Source: Dactylellina haptotyla
Taxonomy: Eukaryota; Ascomycota; Orbiliomycetes; Orbiliales; Orbiliaceae
Assembly (NCBI GenBank): GCA_031310005.1
Contig: CM062387.1
Coordinates: 62,001-126,000 of the forward strand
Direction: 5' to 3'
DNA length: 64,000 nucleotides
The notes beneath the pieces are model-generated. The model was not told the origin of the DNA. It ran no database searches and was given only the letters and a program-made list of their open reading frames with translations. Positions within the stretch are counted from its first letter, which is position 1, and each line of letters starts with the position of its first letter. The position numbers and the translations under genes are program-made. This document shows, in pieces, positions 12,423-23,268 of the stretch.

Positions 12423-13601
12423 TCATTTCGCACCTCCCTCAGCCTCATTTCCATCCCAGCTAGGGAGGAGGCCCATTTCTCGAAACCTACGCTTCTCGTA
12501 CGCTTTCGTTATCATCCAGTTATACAGAATTATGAACAAAATCAGGCCGAAGATAGTAACCCCGATGATAAGGGGGGCGATGATGGCAAGGATCGAGATA
12601 CCATAGCTCACGTCCTGGAATGGGACATTTGACTGCAGCCTCTCTGTCGCTAATCCCACCTGCATAGCAGTCAGGACAATAACGACATACCCTAGTATTG
12701 CTGCCAGCAGATGGAAATTGTCCCGCATCAGATCTTCGTAGGAGATATGAGAAGATATTTTAGAATAGCCGCGCCACAATAGACCCTTTCTCCATCGATA
12801 TATTGAGTTTAGGCGGCTGAGACGCAGTTCACCGTACCAATATCTAGGATTGACGAGGGTGTAGTGAAAATCTCCTAAGAACTGACGTGAAAACTCCTTC
12901 CAACCATCCCACGTCACTTCTAATGGAAGAAGACCTAGCTCCCTGGCAATACGAAAATCACTCTCATAGGCAATGAGAGCGGTATATGTGAACAGAAAGC
13001 CACGGACGTTCTTTGCCAGCTCCTCCCGAACATGCCGCTGGCTAGGCTCCATACCCTCACTATAGAGGAGGTGATTTGTCCAAAACTCTGTACTCAATAG
13101 ATATGAAGGTATCGGCTTTACAAAGATGCGCTTGTCAGACCAGACTAAGTGTAGTTCCATGTTCTCCGTTATCACAATACTTCGGGATAAAACAAGCTGG
13201 TAATGTAAGGGCCGCGGTGGCATCGGTCGACCCACAATCCATAGGTGATCTTGAATATCATCTAGTCGCCTAACAAGGAGTTCTTTTTGCAAGAAATCCA
13301 GATCGTCATAGCTCGGTATTGAAATATGATCGCGGCTAGTACGGTAAGTGGCTGGGAGATGAGTCCTTCCTTTTTCCGTCTCCATAGCATCTATGCTATC
13401 CTGGCTAACCGGAGCAGTGTTTATGTAGAATGGAAACTTGGGCATGCTGTTGCTATGTCCCATGCTTTGGCCTAAGCTTGCAGCTTCAGGAAGCAAGACT
13501 GTCTGTTGAGAATGCGACATATGTAGTGAAGGATTGCAATTAGCGGCGGTTCGTTGTGAGTATTGCACGTGGCTAATGGTCGGGTGAAGCTCAAACACCA
13601 A
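12423..13601 (-). CDS. DUF6601 family membrane protein
   Basis: Single-exon gene of 392 aa. Its core matches the fungal DUF6601 family: FLQKELLVRRLDDIQDHLWI, RPMPPRPLHYQLVLSR, then LHLVWSDKRIFVKPIPSYLL, followed by a helical domain with a YTALIAYESDFRIARELGLLP segment. Two hydrophobic helices sit near the C-terminus (about 300-325 and 340-370), the second followed by a basic tail, so it is probably a membrane protein with a large cytosolic N-terminal part. Members are common in Leotiomycetes and Sordariomycetes, usually as hypothetical proteins; some are mislabelled as subtilisin-like proteins. The biochemical role is unknown. The first 85 or so residues are low in conservation signals, so an internal start is possible. 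Confidence 0.82.
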   Translation of the reverse strand: MVFELHPTISHVQYSQRTAANCNPSLHMSHSQQTVLLPEAASLGQSMGHSNSMPKFPFYINTAPVSQDSIDAMETEKGRTHLPATYRTSRDHISIPSYDDLDFLQKELLVRRLDDIQDHLWIVGRPMPPRPLHYQLVLSRSIVITENMELHLVWSDKRIFVKPIPSYLLSTEFWTNHLLYSEGMEPSQRHVREELAKNVRGFLFTYTALIAYESDFRIARELGLLPLEVTWDGWKEFSRQFLGDFHYTLVNPRYWYGELRLSRLNSIYRWRKGLLWRGYSKISSHISYEDLMRDNFHLLAAILGYVVIVLTAMQVGLATERLQSNVPFQDVSYGISILAIIAPLIIGVTIFGLILFIILYNWMITKAYEKRRFREMGLLPSWDGNEAEGGAK

Positions 13602-14891
13602 AGAATTAACAGTCGAAACTCAAGGTAGAGAAAAGGTCTTCGTCTTAAATAACTATATGACGGACAAACCCTTATAGGGTCCTGTTTCTTGAGTAATGTC
13701 AGCAGGTTTGTCCTCAATAAAAGGATCTCGGAAACTAAGGAGCGTCGCGCGTCTCCATTTGGAGACTTCATGTCAACTAGTAAGCAAGATGTACCCCAAG
13801 GGCAAGCCTGGTGTAAGCAGATTTTTCCGTGCACTGCGCCCTCCCATACATGCGCATGGAGCCTTCATTATCTAATATTAGACGGCCTGGAAGCGGAACG
13901 GCAACTCCCAGGTGAAAAGGAAACAAACAAGACATGGGGGATCTGCGTTGTGTCAGTCCCTGAGGTCAAACGGATCGAGCGGTTGTAGCAACACTAACCC
14001 ACCTTTTAGACAGTTGATTTCAGTTCACACGGCTAGCTAACTCTACAAAACACACAAATTAGGGTACTCGAAATACATGTGCACTAGGGCACATGATTTC
14101 TATCGATGGGTTCGCATGTATGACCCCAGATGCCAGCAGTCAACCCCAGATTAATTTTATATCAGGCCAGGTGATGTATTCTATCGAGGGCTTCCAGCTA
14201 GCTAGGCTCCGAAAGTGAGTTCAGTGACTGCGGAATTCTTCCCCAGATAAGAAGGTGTTCTCGCATTTTGACCGCTCAGGCGCGATCGGTTGATAACGGG
14301 GCTACCCTTTTTTTTTTCAATTAGAGAGGGGCAACCGGACCAGTCATCTTGGAGGAGTGTTGAAGATCCATTCAAATGGTCCAACAAGCCAAATTTCCTT
14401 GGCGCTACCCGTGTCCCTCGTCTGATTGGTTCATAGCCCGAGACCCCAAATTTAAGATTCAACTGCGAGGGACCAAAGATCTTTTAAGAACGGCTTTGTC
14501 GCAAAATCATTTCGAAGAACCAGGGCCACTACTATTGACGCAGATAAATCTTTACCAATGAATTTCCATTATATATCCCCGTTTCTTACAAGCAGAAATG
14601 ATCCACTCCAGGAAGGAGAAAATAATTCGAGCAATGTTCTCCCAAGCAGGTGGTCCCTGTCACATTCTGCTTCGCGCACAAGGGTGCAACCCAACGTGCC
14701 CGATTCAAGGGATATAGGAGCACCAAAGTATGCCTGACTGATCTCGATTAGTTGACCTTGACGATAGATATATAATAACTCTATTTCCACCTCTATACCA
14801 TTCCTTTATGTGCTGCTTTGATACCTACTTCAATCCCTTTCCCCAACTAATACTAAAAAGACATATTCACCTCTTGAGGTCAATCTTTACG
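13602..14891. other. Divergent promoter region, no gene seen
   Basis: About 1.3 kb between the divergent DUF6601 and Vps62-family genes. Only short chance frames. It should hold the 5' ends of both. Confidence 0.5.
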
Positions 14892-16074
14892 ATGCGTTAT
14901 TTTGGTGGCACCGCATCACTACTGTTAACATGTATATTCTACAACCCACTTCTGGGAGCAACAATAAAGATGAGAGCACCTTCAGGCATCCCTCAATATG
15001 CTCTTGACTACGCGCCACTCATTTACCTTCACTCTGACGATCCCTATCGACCTTCTGATATCGGCTCCATGTTGTCTAATACACAACCAGAAGTTAACTT
15101 CCAACCAGTTGCCGGGGCTCCGTCGCCTTTAACTCTAGACAACCTCAACGTATTGAATGATTTCGGTGGTGACTCAGTTTATCTAACTGCTGTCAAAGAC
15201 GTAGCTACCGACACTGAGCAATCATGGCTAAAGGGGGTATCCCCAGATCAGAACGGATTTACAAATGGTGCCGTATCTGCCACCATCATCGTAAATGAGA
15301 AAGACTCTGTGACCACAGATGTCTTTTACTTTTACTTTTATAAGTGTGTCTATAATCTACGTTGATTTTAAACGTCTCTTAAACTCAAATGATAAGCAGT
15401 CACTGATATGGAATTGCGACATAGTTTCAATGCAGGCCCACCCATAAACATTCTTGGGCTCAAACTGGTATTCGGGAATCATGTCGGTGATTGGGAACAT
15501 ATGATGGTCAGGTTTATCAACGGAAAGCCTACTCAAGTGTGGTACTCCCAGCACGCCAGTGGCCAAGCTTTCACATATGAAGCAACTCGAAAAATTGGCA
15601 ATAGAGTAAGCTAACATATGTCAAAACTCATGAACCATAAGCTAATAACCATCCTAGCCCATCGGCTATAGTGCTAAAGGATCGCATGCGATCTACGCAA
15701 CCGATGGACTCCACGATCATACGATACCCAATCTCAATTTACCAGGCTCTCTATTTTTGACGGATACTACCAATACTGGACCTCTTTGGGATCCCCTTCT
15801 CTCTGCCTATTTCTACAAATTTGACGCCACATCCGGCACAGTGTCCTCTTACGACCCTAGCAGCCCCGTTAACTGGCTCTATTATAAGGGGAAATGGGGT
15901 GATCAACAGTATCCCACATCTCACGCCAACCAGATCGTAGTGTTCGGACAAGCGAAATTCGGCGGCGGTCCAACAGGTCCTCTTACAAAGGAACTACAAA
16001 GGAATAACGCCTGTCCAAATAGTGTAAATCCATGCTTGGTTTTACCATTTCTAACCGCCAAGCTTGAGAGGTGA
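14892..16074 (+). CDS. Secreted Vps62-family (DUF946) protein
   Basis: Three exons: 14892-15343, 15425-15605, 15658-16074; 349 aa, frame intact. I chose the ATG at 14892 because it opens directly into a signal peptide (MRYFGGTASLLLTCIFY... ending near LLGA); an in-frame ATG at 14808 would bury it. The mature protein follows the Vps62/DUF946 pattern closely: YAPLIYLHSDDPYRPSDIGS, a TLDNLNVLN block, the aromatic DVFYFYFYNFNAG strand across splice 1, FGNHVGDWEHMMVRF, VWYSQHASGQAF, GSHAIYAT, HDHTIPNLNLPG and WLYYKGKWGDQQYP. The name derives from yeast Vps62, but many filamentous-fungal members carry signal peptides and are probably extracellular; no enzymatic activity is established. Vps62 homology is clear; secretion is inferred from the leader. 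Confidence 0.88.
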
Positions 16075-17240
16075 GACCATCGTCCGTTATGTATATTATA
16101 TTCCCTTAAAAGCCCCCCAAATGTATATGCCTCAGAAATTGAGCAAATTCACTTCTCCAGCTCGGCTCAAGCGACGAGACCACCTGCCCTTTCAAATTCT
16201 CTTATCATTGCGATTCTTGTCATTTTTTTAGCTTTTTAATTCAAGATACCCTTACCGCTCACCCCATCATTCGTCATTCATAACACTTCCACTACCTTCC
16301 TAAGTTTCAATCACCACCTCCCCGGACACATTAGCATGTTACTATAGGTTTATTCTCAGGAGATCAACATATCAGAATTTCTTGGCGATGAGAGCACATG
16401 CATGTGCACTCTGCCCGGCCTAACCATCTATAGGACTCTCTAGACTAGTCTCAATAAATTGACATCACAGCGTAGACTCTTAAGCTACGCCTAATAACAT
16501 CTACGAAATAAGGCTTTTTCGAAGCTTCTCTAGAAATAATATCTATTTTATGAGATAATCACATCGAAGCAATTCCGAGGGAGTACAACATGCAGGAATC
16601 GTCCAGCCCCACAAAGCCTAACCTTTTACATTTCGTAAATCGAGTTAGATTTAATAATCCAGACCCCAGCTCTAAAACACAAGTTCACAGCCCTCATCGA
16701 TAAGGCTTCGCTCGATAATATCTAAGCGCCAGATCCGGCAATATATTACGCACTAGTGGAACATGTTAAAGGTCAATCTAGCAATCTAGAATGATATCCG
16801 AGAGTTCATTTCGTACCGATGTTCTTCGCATTCAGACTTACCGCGTAAGACTACATACGTCAGATAATCCTGTTAGCTTAATTCATCAATGATAAATTTC
16901 GGACAGAACTAGGATTGCGTTGGCCTCGTTGAAGAGACTGCATGATTTAAAGTTCTAAAGATTCTTCATTTGTAAATATTCTACAAACTTAAATTCACTA
17001 GAACCTTCTTTTTGTCCGCTTTCGGACATTAACCAAATGCACACTCGAAACCACACTACACTGTTACACTATTTACTCATTGTGCGCTGGCGTCCCGGGA
17101 ACCAAAAACACTTTAACTTCGGGATGATCAAATATAAAGTACCCAGAGTGCCCAGTGGATATCGAAGACGATAGATCAATCCTATGTCCATACAAGATAT
17201 TTCCAAATTCAGATTCAAACCAAAGCTCGCATAATTCCAT
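16075..17240. other. Intergenic, no gene seen
   Basis: About 1.2 kb of AT-leaning sequence between two rightward genes; no open frame worth keeping. Confidence 0.5.
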
Positions 17241-18647
17241 ATGCCGAATCTCAGTCAAAGTCCAAGTCCGCGCATGCAAGAGTCTCCTCGTGGGAGTATA
17301 TACGCCACTACTGATTCTCGGTTGCCATATTCACTACAGCCAATAGAAGAGGAACCTTTTCGCTACATTTTCAAGCCCCAAGATACTTGGCCGCAAGAAC
17401 ATGGGCGAGCAGATCCAGCTCCGCCTCGAAAAGATAGCGACTTGGTTAAATCCGGTGCTAGCCCAGAGGAAATTACAAAGCGATTCAGGCATACGGCCTG
17501 TAGAGACTGCCCTAACTGCCGCGGGCTCCGTAAGATAAACTTTGGGCTAGTGTTCACCATCTTCCTTGTGATACTCTATCTCTCAGCTCATCATTTGAAG
17601 GTATTTTACAAGGAGCTTCTTTATGAATCCCGGACCCCAGGCAGGACCGATATATACTCCCTTTCCCTTTCTTCACGCGAATTGGAGAAAAGAGCAGTCT
17701 CTAGCAAGGCCAGTGTAATCCTACCTGCGTATTTCGGCCCAGAGGATACAGCTTCTTGGTCCAAAGTTTTCGCGCAGATCTCAAAGTACCAAGACGTCGT
17801 TGAATTTATTGTTGTCATTAACCCTTCGAACGGCCCAGGCAGCAAAGAAGAGATTGCTCGTTACACTTCTACGATTCATACTCTGAGTAAATACAGAAAC
17901 ATCAACATTATCGGATATGTACATCAGTCTTGGGGTACACGTGATATAACCGCTGACATCGATACTTGGCTCAGTTATTTCCCAAATCAGTTTGACGGAT
18001 TCTTCCTCGACGAGATGCCTTCTGTAGACGCGGGTTCGAACCTTAATACGGTATCAAACAACAATGGATACGTCAAGAAGAAAGCTAAAGGCAATTTTCG
18101 ACAGAATAAACAAGGAATAGTTGTGCAGAATCCAGGCACAGAGGTCGATAAAGATTTCTACTCTCTGCCTTACAATGCAGATGTTACCATAGTTCTAGAG
18201 AATACGGTTAACTATCTTCCAGTATGGGCCAATTTGAGCCGTGCTTCTCTAAATGCTGACAAAACGGAACTTGGTATGATCCTTCTCGATGTCAACGACG
18301 GAGCCTTAGATACAACAGTCAAGTCAATGCTCAAGTATGCCAAATATGTATTTGCTACAAATCTAGGCGCCACAAATGCGTATAAGTCTATCGCTAGCGA
18401 CTGGGATCAATTCGTTAGCTATGTATCTCAGTATAGTGGGATTAGTACAACAGGATCAAAGACTACGACCACGAAGGCCGTAACCACAAGTGGACGGCGG
18501 GTTAACACAAAAACCACCAGTGCCCGGGTCGGTAACACAAGATCGAAAGGAAGAAGCACTCAGATTAGAGTTTCCAGAACCACGAATCGCCGATTTCCAA
18601 CTCCTACGAACCGCAAAGCGAACAAAATTATTACCACACAACTTTGA
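17241..18647 (+). CDS. Spherulin-4 domain protein (GH135-like), type II membrane anchored
   Basis: Single exon, 468 aa. Residues 1-98 form a Pro/Ser-rich cytosolic leader with a CRDCPNC motif; about 99-120 is one transmembrane helix (FGLVFTIFLVILYLS); about 155-400 is a Spherulin-4 domain (ASVILPAYF start, FIVVINPSNGPG, NINIIGYVHQSWGTR, FDGFFLDEMPS). About 400-468 is a basic, Thr/Ser/Arg-rich tail. The family includes Aspergillus fumigatus Sph3, the founding GH135 enzyme that cuts the exopolysaccharide galactosaminogalactan. D257-E258 in the LDEMP strand and E320 in TIVLEN are in the places expected of the catalytic acids. No other galactosaminogalactan-cluster gene lies next to it, so the substrate is inferred only. 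Confidence 0.85.
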   Translation: MPNLSQSPSPRMQESPRGSIYATTDSRLPYSLQPIEEEPFRYIFKPQDTWPQEHGRADPAPPRKDSDLVKSGASPEEITKRFRHTACRDCPNCRGLRKINFGLVFTIFLVILYLSAHHLKVFYKELLYESRTPGRTDIYSLSLSSRELEKRAVSSKASVILPAYFGPEDTASWSKVFAQISKYQDVVEFIVVINPSNGPGSKEEIARYTSTIHTLSKYRNINIIGYVHQSWGTRDITADIDTWLSYFPNQFDGFFLDEMPSVDAGSNLNTVSNNNGYVKKKAKGNFRQNKQGIVVQNPGTEVDKDFYSLPYNADVTIVLENTVNYLPVWANLSRASLNADKTELGMILLDVNDGALDTTVKSMLKYAKYVFATNLGATNAYKSIASDWDQFVSYVSQYSGISTTGSKTTTTKAVTTSGRRVNTKTTSARVGNTRSKGRSTQIRVSRTTNRRFPTPTNRKANKIITTQL

Positions 18648-19262
18648 ATAACCGCTATTGTCTATTTCATCCCCAAAATATGTTATTCTTACTCCTCGTT
18701 TCCTAGTCCTTCCGGAATTCGAAGCTGCAACATGGTTAGTGCCCAGGTCTCGCAATTTAATTGAAGAGATATTTCAATCAAGAAACTTTCCAAACAACTA
18801 GCTACAGAATGATTTTAATAAATATATATATATATGATATGTGCGCTTCTTTTTATATAACCCTTGTTAGGAACAGATTTTCGGTTGTTTAGATTTTTCT
18901 GAGCGTTCCTCCGTGGTCAAGGCTCGTCTCGTTGCCAGACGCTGGTGTCGCCCAGTTGTCCAGGTTCCTGCAGCCAAATGCGTTGCTTTCGTGGGACTCG
19001 GCAGTTGGCGCCGAGTTCCCAGGTTGTAATGACAGTGTCAAAAATATAAAAACAGGTTTTCTGAGACCGAAGGTTCAAGCAGCGTTCAAACCCTATCCAT
19101 ACCTATAAATGAAGGTTTACGGGAAATCGCGAGCTGGTGCCCGCCCAGAAGGGTTCTTTCTTGAATTTACTTGAGTTTTAGCACGTATTTAAGTAAGTAT
19201 TCAGCTCACGCCAACCTCGGATTCAACTTCAAACGCCGCTAATAATAGTTAGAAGTCTGGCC
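18648..19262. other. Intergenic with TA run and candidate TATA box
   Basis: Short alternating TA run near 18822-18834. A TATAAAT at 19104-19110 lies about 150 bases upstream of the GST start and could serve its promoter. No gene. Confidence 0.4.
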
Positions 19263-20030
19263 ATGGCGAAGGTGCAACAACACAATTATTGGCCCCACTC
19301 GTCACCTCCAGGAATCCCAACTGTTTACTGCCTTTCCTCATCCGGTGCCATCCGTACCCTCTGGGCCCTCGAAGAACTTGTCGCTAATGGAAAACTCAAC
19401 GATTACATTCTGAAAAACTACAAACGTGGGAAGCATGCAAAAGCGCCAGAGGAAATGAGAGAAGGCTTTCGCCTTGGGAAGTCCCCCATTTTGAGCGTTT
19501 CGCCCGCCTCCGCGCCTGAACAACCGCCCATTCCTTTTGTTGAGAGCCGGCTTGTCAATCAGTTTCTCGCCATTCACTATAGCGATGGCCTTTGGGACCA
19601 GCCAACACCTGAAGACGAAGCCCGCAACGTTTTCTTCCAAGAGTTCTCTGGTACCACCTTTGCGACCTTAACCAGCTTGGTCCTCACTATGGATCTAGTT
19701 CCTCAGGCGACTCCATGGCCTTTCAAGCTACTCATGATGGCAATATTCTATCCGTTAGTCAACATTATGAAGCGACACCTGGAAGAGCCACTTCAATTCC
19801 TGGAAGACTCACTTTCTGAAGCACAACCATGGTTTTCAGGCCCAAAGTTAGGACTAGCTGACTTTCACATGATATTCACATTTGATACCTGTGTTGCGAG
19901 AGGATATTTCGACGCCGCAAAGTATCCCAAACTAGCTAGATGGTACGATATTATCTCAAAAATGCCAACCTACCAGGCTGCCGTTCGAAAAATGGGATCT
20001 TATGATATGAAGAACTTTGATAGCTTCTAG
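19263..20030 (+). CDS. Glutathione S-transferase, Gtt1-like
   Basis: Single exon, 255 aa; start in a good context (CCATGG). An N-terminal thioredoxin-fold domain (PTVYCLSSSGAIRTLWALEEL, then KSPILSV, then PFVESRLVNQFLAIHY) carries the ES pair that binds the glutathione gamma-glutamyl group. A C-terminal helical domain ends in WFSGPKLGLADFHMIFTFD, the usual GST_C core with its buried Asp. A SSSGAIR segment occupies the catalytic-residue region. The arrangement and length match yeast Gtt1-type enzymes, which conjugate glutathione to electrophiles; Gtt1 is ER-associated, and the hydrophobic FKLLMMAIFYPLVNI segment here could also sit at a membrane. Substrate unknown. Confidence 0.88.
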   Translation: MAKVQQHNYWPHSSPPGIPTVYCLSSSGAIRTLWALEELVANGKLNDYILKNYKRGKHAKAPEEMREGFRLGKSPILSVSPASAPEQPPIPFVESRLVNQFLAIHYSDGLWDQPTPEDEARNVFFQEFSGTTFATLTSLVLTMDLVPQATPWPFKLLMMAIFYPLVNIMKRHLEEPLQFLEDSLSEAQPWFSGPKLGLADFHMIFTFDTCVARGYFDAAKYPKLARWYDIISKMPTYQAAVRKMGSYDMKNFDSF

Positions 20031-20863
20031 TGAAATGATCAAATCAATCCTTCGATGTACACATGCACACATCAATTGTTCGATGTCTTTATATTAGTTT
20101 TCTCTCTCATGTAACCCGCCAGATTCTGCCATTATATTCTCAACAGGCCGTTGCGATTCAATATGAATAGTGACTAAGTGATGAGTTAGATATACTCGGT
20201 TATGCAATCTTGATTGCATTTATCTCTAAGCGCTAAAAAAGTTCCTAAGGTCTGGAAAAACAAAAGCCGGAAGATTTAACAATCTCTAGTTATTAGCACA
20301 CGGTGTTAGTTATGCAAAGGAAGTCAGCACTCAGTCAAATATAATGATTTCTCGTATCCACGTGCTTTAGCCGATATTCGTGTAAAACCCAGAATGAAAC
20401 CAGTGGTGGCTCATATCGGCTAATTTGGCAGATGTTCATCGTTGCTCAAGGTTTTTTCGTTGGAAAGATAAATCTGGGGTTGCCACATTAAATTCTGCCA
20501 TTTGAAGTACTTGGGTATTTTGGATATTCGACTGGATAATTGGGCCAAGAAATGACACTTCGACGGTACCTGCAGCTCGCTAGGTTCTTGTTTTCAGGCA
20601 CACCAGGGGTTGTCATTTTGAGGTATTTAATGCGCTCCGGCGATAGAGCGACAGGGACCCTGAACTTCCCAGCTTTCCGGGGTCCATCTTCAGGAACCCA
20701 TACGCAAACAAGACTGAACCCCCCGGAATTTTATATATTTCCCACGTTCAGATCTCCTGGGGAAACCTAACACCCGTGATTACGACATAGGATAAGAATT
20801 CTCGCTCTGCTTGACGTTTCTGCCGCACGTGTTGACAAAAATAAGCCAATTCTCTTTCCGAGG

Positions 20864-20883
20864 TTCCTTCCTTCCTTCCTTCC
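20864..20883. repeat. (TTCC)n microsatellite
   Basis: Five uninterrupted TTCC units. Confidence 0.8.
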
Positions 20884-22500
20884 CGACCAAGGCGATTGAA
20901 TCGCAAATGTAGCGTACATTAATGATACTCAGTGAGTCTATTCCTGATTATAGTTATAAGTAAGACTGTAAAGGCTATGAATATACTATTAGCACCTCTT
21001 ATATGGATTAGCTCCCAGATCTATCCAGTTTATTATTGTAGCCAGGCACAAATACATCCTAGAATCTTATTGACTGAAGTCGTGGCCCTTTGCCGACTAT
21101 TTACTGAATATCTTACGTACATACAATTGATTTTCTATACTAGGGTCCGATACGGATACACGGTTTCACGGGCATGAATTTCGCGTTTTTCTGTGCCTAT
21201 ATATCCGGGCAGCGGTGTGCGGAAGGGAGCACGATCATCCATTCCGATCGCAAGGAGGCTCAGAGTCCCCCAGATTCGCACATCGCTGCATGATATATCG
21301 GTTATTCTAAATACATGAGAATGCATTTCCCGATAAATGCCGTATATTTGCTAGTTTTAATAGAACCCAGTTGTCAAATACCGTACGTTATGATGTTACT
21401 TATTCGAAGCTAGAAATTTTGGATGGTTTCTTAGTTAGAGCGATTTTTGAGAGAGAGGGATGCCCGATTGACTTAATTCCAAATGAAGGTATCAACGAGA
21501 CAGCAATACTATTTGACCATACCGTTATCTAACCCCTCTTGGAGCCTCATAGCGGGGATACCCAGGCCTCGGTTAGGCAGAAAACTATGTACATATTGAC
21601 GAAGGTTCGTTATTCATACCTTCCACATTTGATGTTCGTGGGGTCCATGCCTCGGCAAATTCGTTGCTTCCTGGGTTCTAGAAACCAACATGCCGTTGGA
21701 ACTTATCGAATTTTGAATGAGGGCTGGGGCGGGATGCGTTGTCTGTTGGAGTTTTTGCTTTCTGATGTTTAGTGCTGTGTCGGAGAATCTGTGGACCCTA
21801 GCATCTGAATTACGAGGACGATGCATTTACTAGGCTTAGATGAAGAGTAATGTCGACGGTCACTGCAGCTAGGATAGTTAAATCCCTCAATTATACGAAG
21901 AATGTGAGAGTTGATGCACCAGGTCGTGCTGCATGCAACTCGGAAGCGTCCTGATTCCTCGCGCCTGTTTCTCACAAGTCCAGTCAGTCCAATCAAGGGT
22001 TCGTGCTTCACGTCACCTTCCTGTGAAATATCGGGAACCAAAATCTTGGTCGCGGGGGGGAACCCCGGTGTTCAACCCCGCCTTGTGTAAAATGGGGTAA
22101 AACGCGGCGAGTGCCTGTAGTTGTATCAGGGATCGAAGTCAATTGAAATCTTGTGCCAACTGCAGACTAGGGTATTCAATTTCAATGACCTTTCAGCACA
22201 GCTCTTCATGCTAATATCTCACTGTTCAATTGATACTCAAACCAGTCAATTGCAGGTTATAGCAATTATTTGTAGAGAGAGACGCCGTAATGGAAGCTAG
22301 CCCGATAGTAACAGATAGCAAGACAAAAGTGGAATAAATTTTGGCACGATCGCGATAAGCGAAGCCGCTGGTATGAGATTGGTTCTCAGAGTGGGCTCAA
22401 TTGATAGCGTTGAAGCCCGAAATACCGTGTTTAGCATTCAGTGAGTGTTTCAGAATCTGGTGGTGCATTCTTAGGTTCAGAAAAGACGGCGAGTGTGTTC

Positions 22501-22515
22501 TTTTTTTTTTTTTTT
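22501..22515. repeat. Poly-T run
   Basis: Fifteen consecutive T in otherwise mixed sequence. No flanking duplication seen, so I do not read it as a retroposon tail. Confidence 0.7.
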
Positions 22516-23268
22516 GGCGCCCTGGGATCCTCCATCCCGCAGCAGGTCAGCAACCCGTCCATCAAATCCCTTTGGGTGGGGACCCAAAAATTAAAACGGG
22601 CGAGCGAACCAGTAAGGGAGAGAGTCAGCACACCCACTGCAAAACGGGGAGGCTTTTTTGCGAACCCAATAAAATTTTGATTTTGACTTCTAGCCACTAT
22701 TATACAGTTCTACGATAGAATAACCAATTATGTAAATCAAGGTATTGTCAATTTTGCAGAAGAGATAATCCACTTTAAGCAATGGTATGGGGGATTTGTT
22801 ATCCAACAAAATGAGAGAAAAACGGACAAAGGATATTCCTAGGAGGGGGAAAGGAACCAGGGAAACGAGTGAGAGATAATCACTATTGGCGAGCCAAATA
22901 TAAGATTGACAATTCCACAAATGCAAACATATAAGAAAATAATAGAGATTGTGATTTTGGATTTAGAGGTGTGAAATAAGGAAATGCTTTTGGAAGGAAT
23001 TGACTTGGCCAAAATAATATTAGAAAGGAAATGAAGCCCAACCGGAAACCCATCTAGATGAAAACGAAATATAGAAACAATCCCTTAAAAACCAAACCGA
23101 ATAAACGCCCAAGCTATTCCGATGTAATGGTATCTATGATTTGAAAATTTTTTGGTCAAGTTGAACTTATGGTATCGACAAAGGAAATTTTCTTTTAAAA
23201 AAGTAAACTGAAAGGAAATAAGTTATACCCATGTCGCGTAGTGGATAAACTATGGGAATGCTCTGACT

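Larger units (their letters stand above)
20031..23268. other. Long intergenic stretch without a supported gene
   Basis: More than 3 kb between convergent GST and CRIB genes. It holds a TTCC repeat near 20864-20883 and a T15 run at 22501-22515. Open frames are short and overlap in several frames; none has a recognisable motif. I see no terminal repeats or transposase remains. Confidence 0.5.

Noticed and set aside
15357-15424. Stop codons inside the Vps62-family gene as evidence of a pseudogene
   Set aside because: They lie in an intron (15344-15424); splicing at AA|T restores the conserved YFYNFNAG strand and the full frame.
19080-19100. tRNA B-box-like GTTCAAACC
   Set aside because: No matching A box, anticodon arm or acceptor stem could be built around it.
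22501-22515. Poly-T run as a reversed retroposon tail
   Set aside because: No body, promoter boxes or flanking duplication recognised on either side.
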